A DNA stretch of 54,440 bases from contig NZ_JADCDA010000066.1 in NCBI RefSeq assembly GCF_020252405.1, forward strand, positions 1-54,440, read 5' to 3'. The position numbers and the translations under genes are program-made. This stretch comes from Aestuariivirga sp. GTDB lineage: Bacteria > Pseudomonadota > Alphaproteobacteria > Rhizobiales > Aestuariivirgaceae. Shown in pieces: positions 19,201 to 26,739 of this stretch. Each line of letters begins with the position of its first letter. Position 1 is the stretch's first letter. The notes beneath the pieces were generated by a model. It saw only the letters and a program-made list of their open reading frames with translations. It ran no database searches and had not been told where the DNA came from.

Positions 19201-19538
19201 CCGAGCTCCTCTCGTCTGACGGCCATTCCGAGGCCTCGATCATCGCCCGGCAGGCGGACGGCAGCCCGGAGCGCCGCCGCATCGACCGGCTGGTGATGAC
19301 GCGGGAGGGGATTCTCGTCGCCGACTACAAGACGGACCGCGATGTGCCCCGGTCGGCTGAGGCCTGCAACCCGGATTATCTCGTGCAGCTCGCCATTTAC
19401 CGCGCGGCGCTGCGGCGCGCGGCCCCCGGGCTGCCGCTGCGCTTCTGCCTCCTCTACACCGAGGCGCCGAGGCTGATCATGGTGCCGGACGCGCTCCTCG
19501 ATCAGGATCCGCAAAGGTGGAACCCGCTTTTGCAATAA
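16200..19538 (+). CDS. addA: Double-strand break repair helicase AddA
   Basis: 1112 aa starting at GTG 16200 (MSLNPAASRAQLRASDPAAT), which overlaps the addB stop as GTGA. The same frame stays open further left, but that part is antiparallel-free shadow of addB. UvrD/Rep superfamily motifs are clear: Walker A WVNANAGSGKTHVLVDR, CLTFTRAAAAEMANRL, Walker B HLLVDEAQDTSPMQW, VVGDRKQSIYSFQGADP, VMTVHGAKGLEAPIV and LLYVAMTRACDELYV. A C-terminal nuclease ends with ILVADYKTDRD. The last ten or so codons (QDPQRWNPLLQ, stop TAA) fall inside a dispersed repeat (family A, reverse), so the repeat has supplied the C-terminus. Confidence 0.94.
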   Translation: MSLNPAASRAQLRASDPAATVWVNANAGSGKTHVLVDRVVRLMLGGAGPSRIMCLTFTRAAAAEMANRLFDRLSKWTALDDQALRDELRKLGSPDADQALLERARQLFTRALETPGGLRIQTIHAFCERVLQLFPVEAGIVPHFAMLDEREQLALLREARNAVLSSATDGTTETGAALGDVANRVSPDDFDKLLTGLLARRASLRALFEEECGLERAEALLRLHLSLGQGVTRESIVSGLACDATRYLELAELLGKGTPSEKETAAEIRKVCHGGAITLMELRTVLLTGKSEALKWVANRTTHERHGWIDELVRPDQARLLDALGTLGDLECLGATLSLLRLGAAITRGFEAAKRARGAYDFDDLIIKTGELLRERPDAAWVLFKLDGGIEHLLVDEAQDTSPMQWQIVQALTGEFFAGEGRHGTKPRTLFVVGDRKQSIYSFQGADPNVLEQVLAQARQQVEGVGQEFREVDFSVSFRSLGEILKAVDGVFPPGSAARAGLDGGSPREWEHVPNRRDAPGAVELWPLVEPVAKEDPKPWQAPVDREPATSPRRRLARKLARTIRGWIGKRLLPARGRAVQAGDILILVRKRDSFFDAMIRALWNERVPVAGADRLKLGENIAVLDLVALAQFAIMPEDDHALACLLKSPLPGQALTEDELIAVAAGRGSRSLWQSLAGRGEEPFRGAAAFLRPLIDAAPSARPFEFFSAILGRARLSIVSRLGSEANDAIDAFLDSALQYEEAHGASLAGFVNWFEAGEIEIKRNMEQGVGEVRVMTVHGAKGLEAPIVILPDTTGNEHGKSDSLLMLEGGVGHARAPLWVVPKLGLSKAVKAVKTLQKDVTAAEHCRLLYVAMTRACDELYVCGYRGKQDPSPHCWYNTIADALKHKMTPLDAGAGWRLGAGPVMAEARAGARPVEAPALPGWIARQAAAVPVRSAPATRKRAEARVARGILIHRILQNLADLPAGERAGHIDAAVRRAGHDASLALQLKALIAEPVVAELLSSDGHSEASIIARQADGSPERRRIDRLVMTREGILVADYKTDRDVPRSAEACNPDYLVQLAIYRAALRRAAPGLPLRFCLLYTEAPRLIMVPDALLDQDPQRWNPLLQ

Positions 19539-19569
19539 GATCATGCTCAAGCTTTTGATCTGGCGCATG
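19506..19569 (-). repeat. Dispersed palindromic repeat, family A, copy 2, overlapping the end of addA
   Basis: The sequence GATCCGCAAAGGTGGAACCC, then GCTTTTGC, AATAA and GATCATGCTC, and finally GATCTGGCGCATG, is the reverse complement of the copies at 5439-5511 and 20074-20146, with a few changes. The left outer arm is degenerate. The addA stop codon at 19536-19538 lies within the unit. Confidence 0.8.
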
Positions 19570-19669
19570 GCGGCCCCGCAGGCGGCCCGGCCTTGACCCC
19601 CGGCAGGGGGGCTCCTACCTTCCGCCACTCGCAACGGCGAATTCCCGCCACAGCCTGAAAGAGGTTCCC

Positions 19670-19990
19670 ATGGCCACCCACGAGGTCTCCGACGCGTCCT
19701 TCGAGAAGGACGTCCTGCAGTCCGATACGCCCGTCGTCGTCGATTTCTGGGCGGAGTGGTGCGGCCCCTGCAAGATGATCGCCCCGGCGCTGGAGGAAAT
19801 CGCCCGGAGCCTCGGCCCCAGGGCCAAGATCGTGAAGATCAACATCGACGAGAATCCCGCAATGGCCGCGCGCTATAATGTCCGGAGCATTCCCACCCTG
19901 ATGGTGTTCAAGGGCGGCGGCGTCGCTGCCAGCCGGATGGGCGCTGCCCCCAAGAACCAGCTCCAGACCTGGATCGAACAATCGATCTGA
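19670..19990 (+). CDS. trxA: Thioredoxin
   Basis: 106 aa with the classic active site [13 protein letters not shown] (Cys pair near residues 29 and 32), the cis-Pro segment [13 protein letters not shown], and full thioredoxin-fold length. No signal peptide, so it is cytoplasmic; it reduces disulfides in ribonucleotide reductase, PAPS reductase and methionine sulfoxide reductases. The start ATG follows AAAGAGG at a good distance. The addB-addA-trxA order is common in Hyphomicrobiales; the folC that often follows is absent, and repeat DNA takes its place. Confidence 0.97.
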   Translation: MATHEVSDASFEKDVLQSDTPVVVDFWAEWCGPCKMIAPALEEIARSLGPRAKIVKINIDENPAMAARYNVRSIPTLMVFKGGGVAASRMGAAPKNQLQTWIEQSI

Positions 19991-20073
19991 CCGCTCCGGT
20001 CGTTCATGCGTGACTGTGGCCGCCCCGCTCGGGCGGCTGAAGCATGTTCCGTTCAGGCAGAATCGCCTGGATG

Positions 20074-20146
20074 GAACATGCGCAAGATCAACAGGCTGAG
20101 CATGATCCTGTCGCAAAACCGGTTCCACTTTTGCGGCTCATGCTCT
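20074..20146. repeat. Dispersed palindromic repeat, family A, copy 3
   Basis: GAACATGCGCAAGATCAACA, then GGCTGAGCATGATCCTG, TCGCAAAACCGGTTCCACTT and TTGCGGCTCATGCTCT. It matches copy 1 at 5439 in the same orientation, with scattered differences. It is followed directly by a family B repeat. Together they fill the 363-base gap between trxA and the LTA-synthase-like gene, in which I see no gene. Confidence 0.85.
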
Positions 20147-20147
20147 G

Positions 20148-20247
20148 AAGCACTTTCGAGCCAGGTGGACACCGGTTGACCGTCGAAAGTGCGGCCAAAC
20201 AAAGACATAGAGCAGGTTTCGAGTCCGCTGAACCGAAACCTGCTCTA
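20148..20247. repeat. Dispersed repeat, family B, copy 1 (double hairpin)
   Basis: Two hairpins in tandem. Arms GCACTTTCGA (20150) and TCGAAAGTGC (ending 20192) enclose TGGACACCGGTTGACCG. Arms AGAGCAGGTTTCG (20209) and CGAAACCTGCTCT (ending 20246) form a 13-bp stem. A second copy, with worn arms but the same core, lies at 26638-26739. Confidence 0.85.
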
Positions 20248-20353
20248 TTCTCATTTGCCGCAGCGCGCCGCCTTTTTGCTGCCATGCATTGATCTTCATA
20301 CGGTTGTCATGAACTTGTCGGGTGGGTAGGCTGCCCGCCGGGAGGACGAAGAC

Positions 20354-22036
20354 GTGACGATCGCTGAGGCGGGCGCCCGGCCCGCGCCGGACCGTGGCTG
20401 GCTGTTGCCGGAGTGGATGGCCATTGCGGGCCGCCCCGTCCTGCAGCTTTGCGCCGTCTATCTGCTGTTGCTGGCCATCCACGCCTATCTGGGCGGGTGG
20501 TCTCCTGAATTCCTCGGGGGCCGCAGCCTGTGGCACTTCTGGTTTTCGCGCATGATCGTTCCGATGGTCATGTTCGGTTGCTTCGCCGCTTTTGCCCGGC
20601 CGCTGCCGGCAGGTGCGATGCTGGGGGCGGGGCTGCTCTTCGTGGGCACGCTGTCGCGGATCAAGAAGAACGCGACGGGCGAGCCGTTCCAGATCAGCGA
20701 TCTCTTCCTTGCCGGCCAGTCGGTTCACCTGCTGCATTACGTTCACTGGCATCACTGGCTGCTCGCCGCGCTGATCGTTCCCGCCGGCATCTGGTATGTC
20801 CGCAATCTCCGCATCCGCCGGTGGAGCCTGCCGGTGGCGCTGTGCTGCGCGGGCCTTCTGTCGACCTACCGCATCGAGGCCGTGGCCAACTGGATCCACG
20901 ACAATTCCTACTGGGTGGGCGTCGAGAACCTGACCTTCAGCCAGGCCGAAAGCGAGCGCATGAACGGGCTCGGCACGCATCTCTATTTTTCCACGGCGGG
21001 CCTGCGCCTGAAGACCTATACGGCGGCGGAAGTGAAGCAGGCGATGGATGCGCTCGCCGTGCCGAAACCGCCCGTGGCCGCTGCCGCGGGCACGCCGGCG
21101 CCCGATCTCTATATCATCCTCGGCGAAGCCTGGTGGCATGACCCCGATGACGCCCGCTCGCCGCTCAACCAGCTGAAGGACTGGGGCTTCACCGAATCCA
21201 TGGCGGTGTCGCCCGTTTATGGCGGCACCACGCCCAATTCCGAATTCGAGGTCTTGACCGGCATTCCGGTCAAGACCTTCCAGGACGGCATCATCCCCTA
21301 TCAGCATTATGTGCAGTACATCACCGGGCGTGCGCGCGGCCTGCCGCGCATCCTGTCGGAGAAGGGCTACGCCGCCACCGCCTATCACAACTTCACCCGC
21401 CGCTTCTGGCTCAGGGACCAGATCTACCCCAAGCTCGGTTTCGATGACTTTGTCTCGATGGACCAGATGACGCTGACCATCCAGCCCAATGACTGGCCCA
21501 CCGATGAAGGTCTGTACCGCAGCGTGCTCGCGCGCATCGGCGGCAGCCGCCCGGAGTTCCATTTCATCGTCACCGTGCAGACGCACGGCCCCTATGAGCC
21601 GGACGATGCCGACCCCAGGGGCCATGAAGGCGTCCACGATTATCGCACCAGGCTCACGGGCGCCGCTCAGTCGCTCGCCGCCTTCAAGAAGCAACTCGAC
21701 GCGAAGGGCCGGCCCTATGCGCTCGTCCTGTTCGGCGATCACCTGCCGGGCCTGCGCATGCATCAGTTCCATAACGGCATGGTGTCCGAGCAGGACCCGC
21801 GCCTCCACCAGATTCCGGTGCTGATCGCCAGCAACACCCGCAAGCCGCGGGCGCTGGCGGAGGCGATTCACGGCCGCCCGCTCTACTGTCTGGCCCCCTT
21901 GGTGCTGGACTGGATCGGCCAGCCGACGAACGAGACTTATCTCAACTATCTCGACGCAAGATGCCGCGGCGCCGGGGACCCGATGGTGCGGCCCGCCGAA
22001 GCGGTGATTCAGAACCAGCTCTTCAGCCGGAATTAG
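20354..22036 (+). CDS. LTA synthase-like membrane phosphoglycerol/phosphoethanolamine transferase
   Basis: 560 aa from GTG 20354 after GGGAGGA. The N-terminal third carries about five hydrophobic segments (for example VLQLCAVYLLLLAIHAYL, MIVPMVMFGCFAAFA and LLAALIVPAGIWYV). The rest is an extracytoplasmic alkaline-phosphatase-fold domain. LtaS/OpgB-type features: metal-binding DLYIILGEAWW, the nucleophile segment GGTTPNSEFEVLTG (Thr), HFIVTVQTHGPY and LVLFGDHLPG (Asp-His). Such enzymes move head groups from phospholipids onto glycans or lipids. In Gram-negative bacteria the likely acceptors are periplasmic glucans or surface polysaccharide, since lipoteichoic acid is absent. No neighbouring glucan genes are present to fix the substrate. 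Confidence 0.85.
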   Translation: MTIAEAGARPAPDRGWLLPEWMAIAGRPVLQLCAVYLLLLAIHAYLGGWSPEFLGGRSLWHFWFSRMIVPMVMFGCFAAFARPLPAGAMLGAGLLFVGTLSRIKKNATGEPFQISDLFLAGQSVHLLHYVHWHHWLLAALIVPAGIWYVRNLRIRRWSLPVALCCAGLLSTYRIEAVANWIHDNSYWVGVENLTFSQAESERMNGLGTHLYFSTAGLRLKTYTAAEVKQAMDALAVPKPPVAAAAGTPAPDLYIILGEAWWHDPDDARSPLNQLKDWGFTESMAVSPVYGGTTPNSEFEVLTGIPVKTFQDGIIPYQHYVQYITGRARGLPRILSEKGYAATAYHNFTRRFWLRDQIYPKLGFDDFVSMDQMTLTIQPNDWPTDEGLYRSVLARIGGSRPEFHFIVTVQTHGPYEPDDADPRGHEGVHDYRTRLTGAAQSLAAFKKQLDAKGRPYALVLFGDHLPGLRMHQFHNGMVSEQDPRLHQIPVLIASNTRKPRALAEAIHGRPLYCLAPLVLDWIGQPTNETYLNYLDARCRGAGDPMVRPAEAVIQNQLFSRN

Positions 22037-22082
22037 CCCCGCCCGCGGCCACGGGCGGATGAGGGCCCTGCCGCGCGCGCGA

Positions 22083-22361
22083 TTACTCCTCGTCGAATTT
22101 GCTTTCGACGAGCCGCGCCAGCGCCTCAAGCGCTGTTTCGGCCTGCTTGCCCCTGGCTTCCACCATGATCGAGGTGCCCATGGCCGCACCCAGCATCATC
22201 AGGCCCATGATCGAGGTCGCGGGCGCCGACATGCCGTCGCGCGTCACCGTGATCTCGGCATCGAAGCCCTCGGCGCATTTGACGAATTTGGCCGATGCGC
22301 GGGCGTGGAGGCCGCGCTGGTTGGTGATGGCGAGTTCGCGGGCGGCCACCGTTTCCGTCAT
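22083..22361 (-). CDS. ptsH: HPr-type phosphocarrier protein
   Basis: 92 aa. The active-site motif is NQRGLHARASAKF with phosphorylatable His19, and the HprK target region is APATSIMGLMML with Ser50 (equivalent to Ser46 of other HPr proteins). It passes phosphate from EI to EIIA. It is the last gene of the set chvI-chvG-hprK-EIIA-ptsH, starting 2 bases after the EIIA gene. No sugar permease accompanies it, which points to a regulatory PTS rather than sugar uptake. Confidence 0.95.
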   Translation of the reverse strand: MTETVAARELAITNQRGLHARASAKFVKCAEGFDAEITVTRDGMSAPATSIMGLMMLGAAMGTSIMVEARGKQAETALEALARLVESKFDEE

Positions 22362-22363
22362 CG

Positions 22364-22762
22364 TCAGTCGCCGAGAATCTGGCTGGCGACGTTGATGTAT
22401 TTCCGCCCCGCGTCCTGTGCGGCGGTCGCCGCCTTGTCCAGCACATAGTCCTTGCGGATGCGGGCGAGCTTCACGAGCATCGGCAGGTTCAGCCCGGCGA
22501 CCACCTCCACCTTGCCGATCTCGAGGAGCGAGATGGCGAGATTCGACGGCGTGCCGCCGAACATGTCGGTGAGGATGATGACGCCTGCCCCGGTGTCGGC
22601 GCGCGAAACCGCGGCGGCGATGTCGGCGCGGCGCGTCTCCATGCGGTCGTCCGGACCGATGGCGACGGTCTCGATCGCACTTTGCGGCCCCACCACATGT
22701 TCCAGCGCAGAACGGAATTCCTCAGCGAGGCGGCCATGGGTGACCAGGACGAGTCCGATCAT
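22364..22762 (-). CDS. PTS EIIA component, mannose family
   Basis: 132 aa. The mannose-type EIIA fold begins MIGLVLVTHGRLAEEF with His9 as the phosphorylation site; later IILTDMFGGTPSNLA is a strong family motif. It accepts phosphate from HPr. In alphaproteobacteria this orphan EIIA (often called ManX or EIIA-Man) acts with HprK and HPr in carbon and cell-envelope signalling. It sits between hprK (78 bases upstream) and ptsH, on the same strand. Confidence 0.93.
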   Translation of the reverse strand: MIGLVLVTHGRLAEEFRSALEHVVGPQSAIETVAIGPDDRMETRRADIAAAVSRADTGAGVIILTDMFGGTPSNLAISLLEIGKVEVVAGLNLPMLVKLARIRKDYVLDKAATAAQDAGRKYINVASQILGD

Positions 22763-22840
22763 GGTGGTGGTGAAACTCCGCGCTTTTCCCGCTCAGCGTG
22801 GCGAACAATGCCTCCAACGCCAGGGCGATGCAACAGCGTT

Positions 22841-23305
22841 TCAGGCCGGCACGAACCGGTCCAGCGCCGCCCGCAGTCGTGCGGGGGCCGAGGCATTGCG
22901 CGGGTCCAGCAGGATCAGCGGCAGGCCGATGCCGAGCACCTCCATGCGCGCCGCATTCAAGTCCGGCAGGCGCTCGATTTCGGCGGCGGGCGTGAGCCTG
23001 ACGGCAAGCCGCAACCGGGTTCTGGCGGCGACGGCAAGTTCCGCGATGCCGAGGCCGCGGATCTCCAGCTTGCCCTTCAGGCAAGCCGGCGCGGAGGCGA
23101 TGAGCGCGCCCTTGGCCTTGCGGATCACAACCTGGTCATCGGCGACGAGCAGCGCGGAGCGCGCCATGCCGGAGAGGCCCACTCCCGGCTGGTCGATCAG
23201 CCGCAGCGCGAGATCCGACTTGCCGCTGCCGGGCTTGCCCACCAGCAGCACGCCGTCATCTCCGATGGCGAGGCAGGTGCCGTGGATGAGGGCTTCCTCA
23301 TGCAT
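22841..23305 (-). CDS. hprK: HPr kinase/phosphorylase, short alphaproteobacterial form
   Basis: 154 aa from ATG 23305 (MHEEALIHGTCLAIGDDGVL). It contains only the C-terminal catalytic domain of the Gram-positive enzyme. Walker A is LLVGKPGSGKSDLALR and the later CLKGKLEIRGLGI segment corresponds to the HprK signature. The N-terminal half is missing, as is normal in this class. It phosphorylates the regulatory Ser of HPr (Ser50 of the neighbouring ptsH product). Its start overlaps the stop of chvG by 8 bases, so it is translated as part of the chvI-chvG operon. Confidence 0.92.
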   Translation of the reverse strand: MHEEALIHGTCLAIGDDGVLLVGKPGSGKSDLALRLIDQPGVGLSGMARSALLVADDQVVIRKAKGALIASAPACLKGKLEIRGLGIAELAVAARTRLRLAVRLTPAAEIERLPDLNAARMEVLGIGLPLILLDPRNASAPARLRAALDRFVPA

Positions 23306-25088
23306 GGGGTGCGGCCGGAATGCGCACGGTGAAGCGCGCGCCGAGCACCGGCTTGCCGCCGGACTCGCCGGTCTTGCCATAGCGGTTCTCGGCCCAGATT
23401 TGGCCCTTGTGCGCATCCACGATCTGCCGCGAGATGGACAGGCCGAGGCCGGAGTTGGAGCCGAAGCTGCCCTCCGGCCGGTCGGTGTAGAAGCGCTCGA
23501 ACACGCGCTGCAGATTGTCCGGCGGAATGCCGGGGCCCGAATCATCCACCCGGAACTCGACGTCCGATCCCACGCGGCGCACCCGCAGCTGCAGCCTGGT
23601 GCCGGGCCCGGTGAAGGAGCGCGCGTTGTCGATGAGGTTCCTCACCACCTGGCCCAGCCGCGAGTCGTGCCCCATCACGGTATAGGCCCTGGCGCGGTCC
23701 ATGCCGGGCGGCGGCTTGGCGAGATCGAACTCCACCTCCGCCTGGCCGTCCTTGCGCGTGTCATTGGCGAAACTGACGATCGATTCGAGCAGCTGCGACA
23801 GGTCGAAGGCCTGCGCCTCGCCGCGCGCCAGCTCGGCGTCGAGACGGGATGCATCGGAAATGTCGGTGATCAGCCGGTCGAGGCGCTTCACGTCATGGTT
23901 CACGATCTCGACCAGCCGCTCGCGCTGTTCCGGCGTCTTGGCATAGGCCAGCGTTTCGACGGCGCTCCTGAGCGAGGTGAGCGGGTTTTTCAGCTCGTGG
24001 CTCACATCCGCGGCGAAGGCCTCGATGGCGGCGATGCGGTTGTAGAGCGCATTGGTCATGTCGCGCACCGCGCCCGAAAGGTCTCCGATCTCGTCGCCAC
24101 GGCTTGAAAAGTCGGGGATTTCCACCCGCTTGTTGATGCCGCGGCGCACCCGTTCGGCGGCGGCCGCCAGCTTCCGCAAGGGCAGCGCGATGGTGGATGC
24201 AAGCAGGACCGACAGCAGAATGGCCACGAGCGCCACGAAGCCGAAGGTCATCAGCACCACCTGGCGCTCGGCTCTGAGCACATTGTCGATCTCGCCGCCG
24301 GTTGTGGAGAGAACAAGCGCGCCCAGCACGGCGCGGAAACGCTGGATCGGCACCGCCACGACGACGATGATCTGGCCCCGGTCGTTGAGGCGCACGATGG
24401 CGACCTTGGCCCCCTTCAGCGCCGCGGCAACCTCGAGGAAGTCCTTGCCGTTGTCGATGCCGTATTCGATCTGCCTCGGATAATCATAGCTGAAGGTCCA
24501 GGTGACGAAGCGGTTCCACAGCGCCCGGAGGCTGAAGCCGTCCCGCTCCCCGCTGAGCGGCGGCAGGTCGGATTGCACGATGTCGCCGCGCGAATAGAGA
24601 AAGCGGCTGTCGACGACGAGGTTGCCGTCCTTGTCGATGATCCGTGCACGGACAGTCGTGTTGGCCAGCAGCCGCTTCAGCACCGGGCCCGCCGCTTCCG
24701 GGTCGATCGGAAAGTCGAGGCTCGGCATCTGATCCGAGTCGGGCAGCGCCTCGTCGTTGGTGTCCGCGAGCGAGTCGGGGTCGATGACGATCGAGCCGGT
24801 GTCGACGGTGGCCGAACCCGCCACCGCCGCGGCGATGATTTGCGCCTGTGTCGTCAGGCTCTGCACCCGCGCGTCGATCAGGCCCTGGCGGAACTGGTTG
24901 AAATAGAGAATGCCGGAGACGAGCACGATGAGGCCCAGAAGATTCAGCAGCACGATGCGGCTGGTCAGGCGGCGCGGCCAGATGCGCCGCACGAAGCCCT
25001 GCTTCGGCGCGGACCCGCGGTCCGCGCTTTCGGCCTCTTCGGCTTCGGCGCGTTCCGCGGTCTCGGGCGGCGTCACCTTGTCAAGCAT
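23298..25088 (-). CDS. chvG: Sensor histidine kinase ChvG (ExoS type)
   Basis: 596 aa. A charged cytoplasmic start is followed by a membrane helix (IVLLNLLGLIVLVSGILYF), a periplasmic sensing domain (about 65-270), a second helix (VVLMTFGFVALVAILLSVLL), HAMP, a DHp with AADVSHELKNPLTSLRSAVE (phospho-His) and a HATPase with VVRNLIDNARSF and GLGLSISRQIVDAHKG. ChvG senses low pH and envelope stress, in rhizobia under control of periplasmic ExoR, and phosphorylates ChvI. Stop TGA 23298-23300 overlaps hprK. The 30-base gap to chvI indicates one operon. Confidence 0.95.
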   Translation of the reverse strand: MLDKVTPPETAERAEAEEAESADRGSAPKQGFVRRIWPRRLTSRIVLLNLLGLIVLVSGILYFNQFRQGLIDARVQSLTTQAQIIAAAVAGSATVDTGSIVIDPDSLADTNDEALPDSDQMPSLDFPIDPEAAGPVLKRLLANTTVRARIIDKDGNLVVDSRFLYSRGDIVQSDLPPLSGERDGFSLRALWNRFVTWTFSYDYPRQIEYGIDNGKDFLEVAAALKGAKVAIVRLNDRGQIIVVVAVPIQRFRAVLGALVLSTTGGEIDNVLRAERQVVLMTFGFVALVAILLSVLLASTIALPLRKLAAAAERVRRGINKRVEIPDFSSRGDEIGDLSGAVRDMTNALYNRIAAIEAFAADVSHELKNPLTSLRSAVETLAYAKTPEQRERLVEIVNHDVKRLDRLITDISDASRLDAELARGEAQAFDLSQLLESIVSFANDTRKDGQAEVEFDLAKPPPGMDRARAYTVMGHDSRLGQVVRNLIDNARSFTGPGTRLQLRVRRVGSDVEFRVDDSGPGIPPDNLQRVFERFYTDRPEGSFGSNSGLGLSISRQIVDAHKGQIWAENRYGKTGESGGKPVLGARFTVRIPAAPHA

Positions 25089-25118
25089 CGGCGGTCACCG
25101 GCCCCTTCAGGTCCGCTC

Positions 25119-25829
25119 CTATTGCTCCTTGAAGCGGTAGCCCACGCCATAGAGCGTCTCGATGGCGTCGAATTCGGCGTCGGCCGCGTTGAATTTCTTG
25201 CGCAGCCGCTTGATGTGGCTGTCGATGGTGCGGTCATCGACATAGACCTGGTCGTCATAGGCCGCATCCATCAGCGCGTCGCGGCTCTTCACGATGCCGG
25301 GGCGCTGGGCCAGCGACTGCAGGATCAGGAATTCCGTCACCGTCAGCGTCACCGGCTTGCCGTCCCAGGTGCAGGAATGGCGGTCGGGGTCCATGGCCAG
25401 CTTGCCGCGCTCGATCACCTTGGCGGCCTCGGCGGGCGTCTGGGCCACGTCGCGGTTCAGGGCGCGCCGCATCACCGCCTTGACGCGCTCGACGAGGAGG
25501 CGCTGCGAGAACGGCTTCTTGATGAAGTCGTCGGCCCCCATCTTCAGGCCGAAAAGCTCGTCGATCTCGTCGTCCTTGGAGGTCAGGAAGATGACCGGCA
25601 GGTCGGATTTCTGGCGGATGCGGCGGAGCAGTTCCATGCCGTCCATGCGCGGCATCTTGATGTCGAAGATCGCCATGTCGGGCGGGTTGTCCTGCAGGCC
25701 CTGAAGCGCCGCCGCGCCGTCATTGTATTTCTGCACCGCGTAGCCCTCGTTCTCGAGCGCCATGCCGACGGAGGTCAGGATGTTGCGGTCGTCGTCGACC
25801 AGCGCAATGGTGGGCATTCTCTTGTTCAT
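25119..25829 (-). CDS. chvI: Response regulator ChvI (OmpR family)
   Basis: 236 aa from ATG 25829 ([20 protein letters not shown]), preceded by GAAGG; an in-frame ATG four codons later is also possible. Receiver domain: acidic triad at LVDDDRN, phospho-Asp in [12 protein letters not shown], Thr in IFLTSKDDE and Lys in IKKPFSQR. Winged-helix DNA-binding domain: [19 protein letters not shown] and [15 protein letters not shown]. It regulates exopolysaccharide, motility, acid response and type VI/virulence genes in relatives. It is first gene of the operon, divergent from the HugZ-like gene with a shared region of about 100 bases. Confidence 0.95.
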   Translation of the reverse strand: MNKRMPTIALVDDDRNILTSVGMALENEGYAVQKYNDGAAALQGLQDNPPDMAIFDIKMPRMDGMELLRRIRQKSDLPVIFLTSKDDEIDELFGLKMGADDFIKKPFSQRLLVERVKAVMRRALNRDVAQTPAEAAKVIERGKLAMDPDRHSCTWDGKPVTLTVTEFLILQSLAQRPGIVKSRDALMDAAYDDQVYVDDRTIDSHIKRLRKKFNAADAEFDAIETLYGVGYRFKEQ

Positions 25830-25927
25830 CCCTTCAACAATGTCCTTCTTTTGGCAGTAGGGGCGGAACTGGAACAAAATGTGGCGGTCATGATAGGCAT
25901 TTCCGGCCATAATTGCGAGGCATGTCG

Positions 25928-26638
25928 ATGAACATCAGCAGAAGTTTCAGTGCAGAAGAGGCCCGCAACCTGCTCCGCCGCGCCCGCACTGGCACGCTGG
26001 GCACGCTGAACGCGGGCGAAGGCGCCCCCTATGCCTCCCTCGTCAATCTGGCGACTGACGTCCGGGGCTGCCCGGTCATCCTGGTGTCGACGCTGGCCTG
26101 GCACACCCGCAACCTGCTGGCAGACCCCCGCGCCAGCGTCATGGTGGCGGAACTCCCGCCGGAGGGCGATGCCTTGACGGGCGCCCGGGTGACAGTGATG
26201 GGCCGGTTTTCCAGGGTGGAATCATGTCAGGTATCGCGCCGCTACCTCGCCCGTCACCCAGCGGCGGAGCTTTATGCCGGTTTCGGCGATTTCGCCTTCT
26301 GGCGGCTGGAGCCGGAGGTGGCCCATGCGGTCGCCGGCTTCGGGCGGATCGAGACCATCCCCGCCGATGAGATGTTCCCCTCAGCCGATGAGATGATCGC
26401 GCTGGAAGAGGGTGCGGTGCGGCACATGAATGACGATCATGACGACGCCATCCAGCGCTATGCCGAAAAACTGCTGGGCGCGACGCCGGGCGGCTGGAAA
26501 ATCACGGCAATCGACACGGACGGGGCGGATCTCCGGCGCGGCGAACAGGTTCTCCGCCTGCCCTTTGAGGCGCCGGTCCATTCCGGCGGTGGCCTCCGCC
26601 TCCTGCTCGCAAAGCTGGGGGAACAGACGGGAAGCTAA
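25928..26638 (+). CDS. HugZ-like FMN/heme-binding protein (PNPOx-like plus DUF2470)
   Basis: 236 aa from ATG 25928, chosen for a GAGG 7 bases upstream; ATG 25922 and TTG 25913 are in-frame alternatives. Residues 1-150 are a split-barrel flavin-binding-type domain ([40 protein letters not shown]). Residues 160-236 match the small domain found in heme-utilisation HugZ proteins ([21 protein letters not shown]). Members bind or degrade heme, or are flavin oxidoreductases of unknown substrate. No iron-uptake genes are nearby, so the exact role is open. A family B repeat begins at the stop codon. Confidence 0.8.
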   Translation: MNISRSFSAEEARNLLRRARTGTLGTLNAGEGAPYASLVNLATDVRGCPVILVSTLAWHTRNLLADPRASVMVAELPPEGDALTGARVTVMGRFSRVESCQVSRRYLARHPAAELYAGFGDFAFWRLEPEVAHAVAGFGRIETIPADEMFPSADEMIALEEGAVRHMNDDHDDAIQRYAEKLLGATPGGWKITAIDTDGADLRRGEQVLRLPFEAPVHSGGGLRLLLAKLGEQTGS

Positions 26639-26739
26639 AGCATTTTCAGGTCAAATGGACACCGGTTGACCGTCGAAAATTCAGCAAGACAAGGAGATGG
26701 AACAGCGGTTCGATTCCATCATGCCGAAACCTGCTTTAT
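26638..26739. repeat. Dispersed repeat, family B, copy 2
   Basis: It shares the core TGGACACCGGTTGACCGTCG and the ending GAAACCTGCT with the copy at 20148-20247, while the first-hairpin arms are partly decayed. It fills the whole gap between the convergent HugZ-like and MarR-like genes. Its last bases contain the stop codon (TAA, 26736-26738 on the reverse strand) of the MarR-like gene. Confidence 0.8.
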
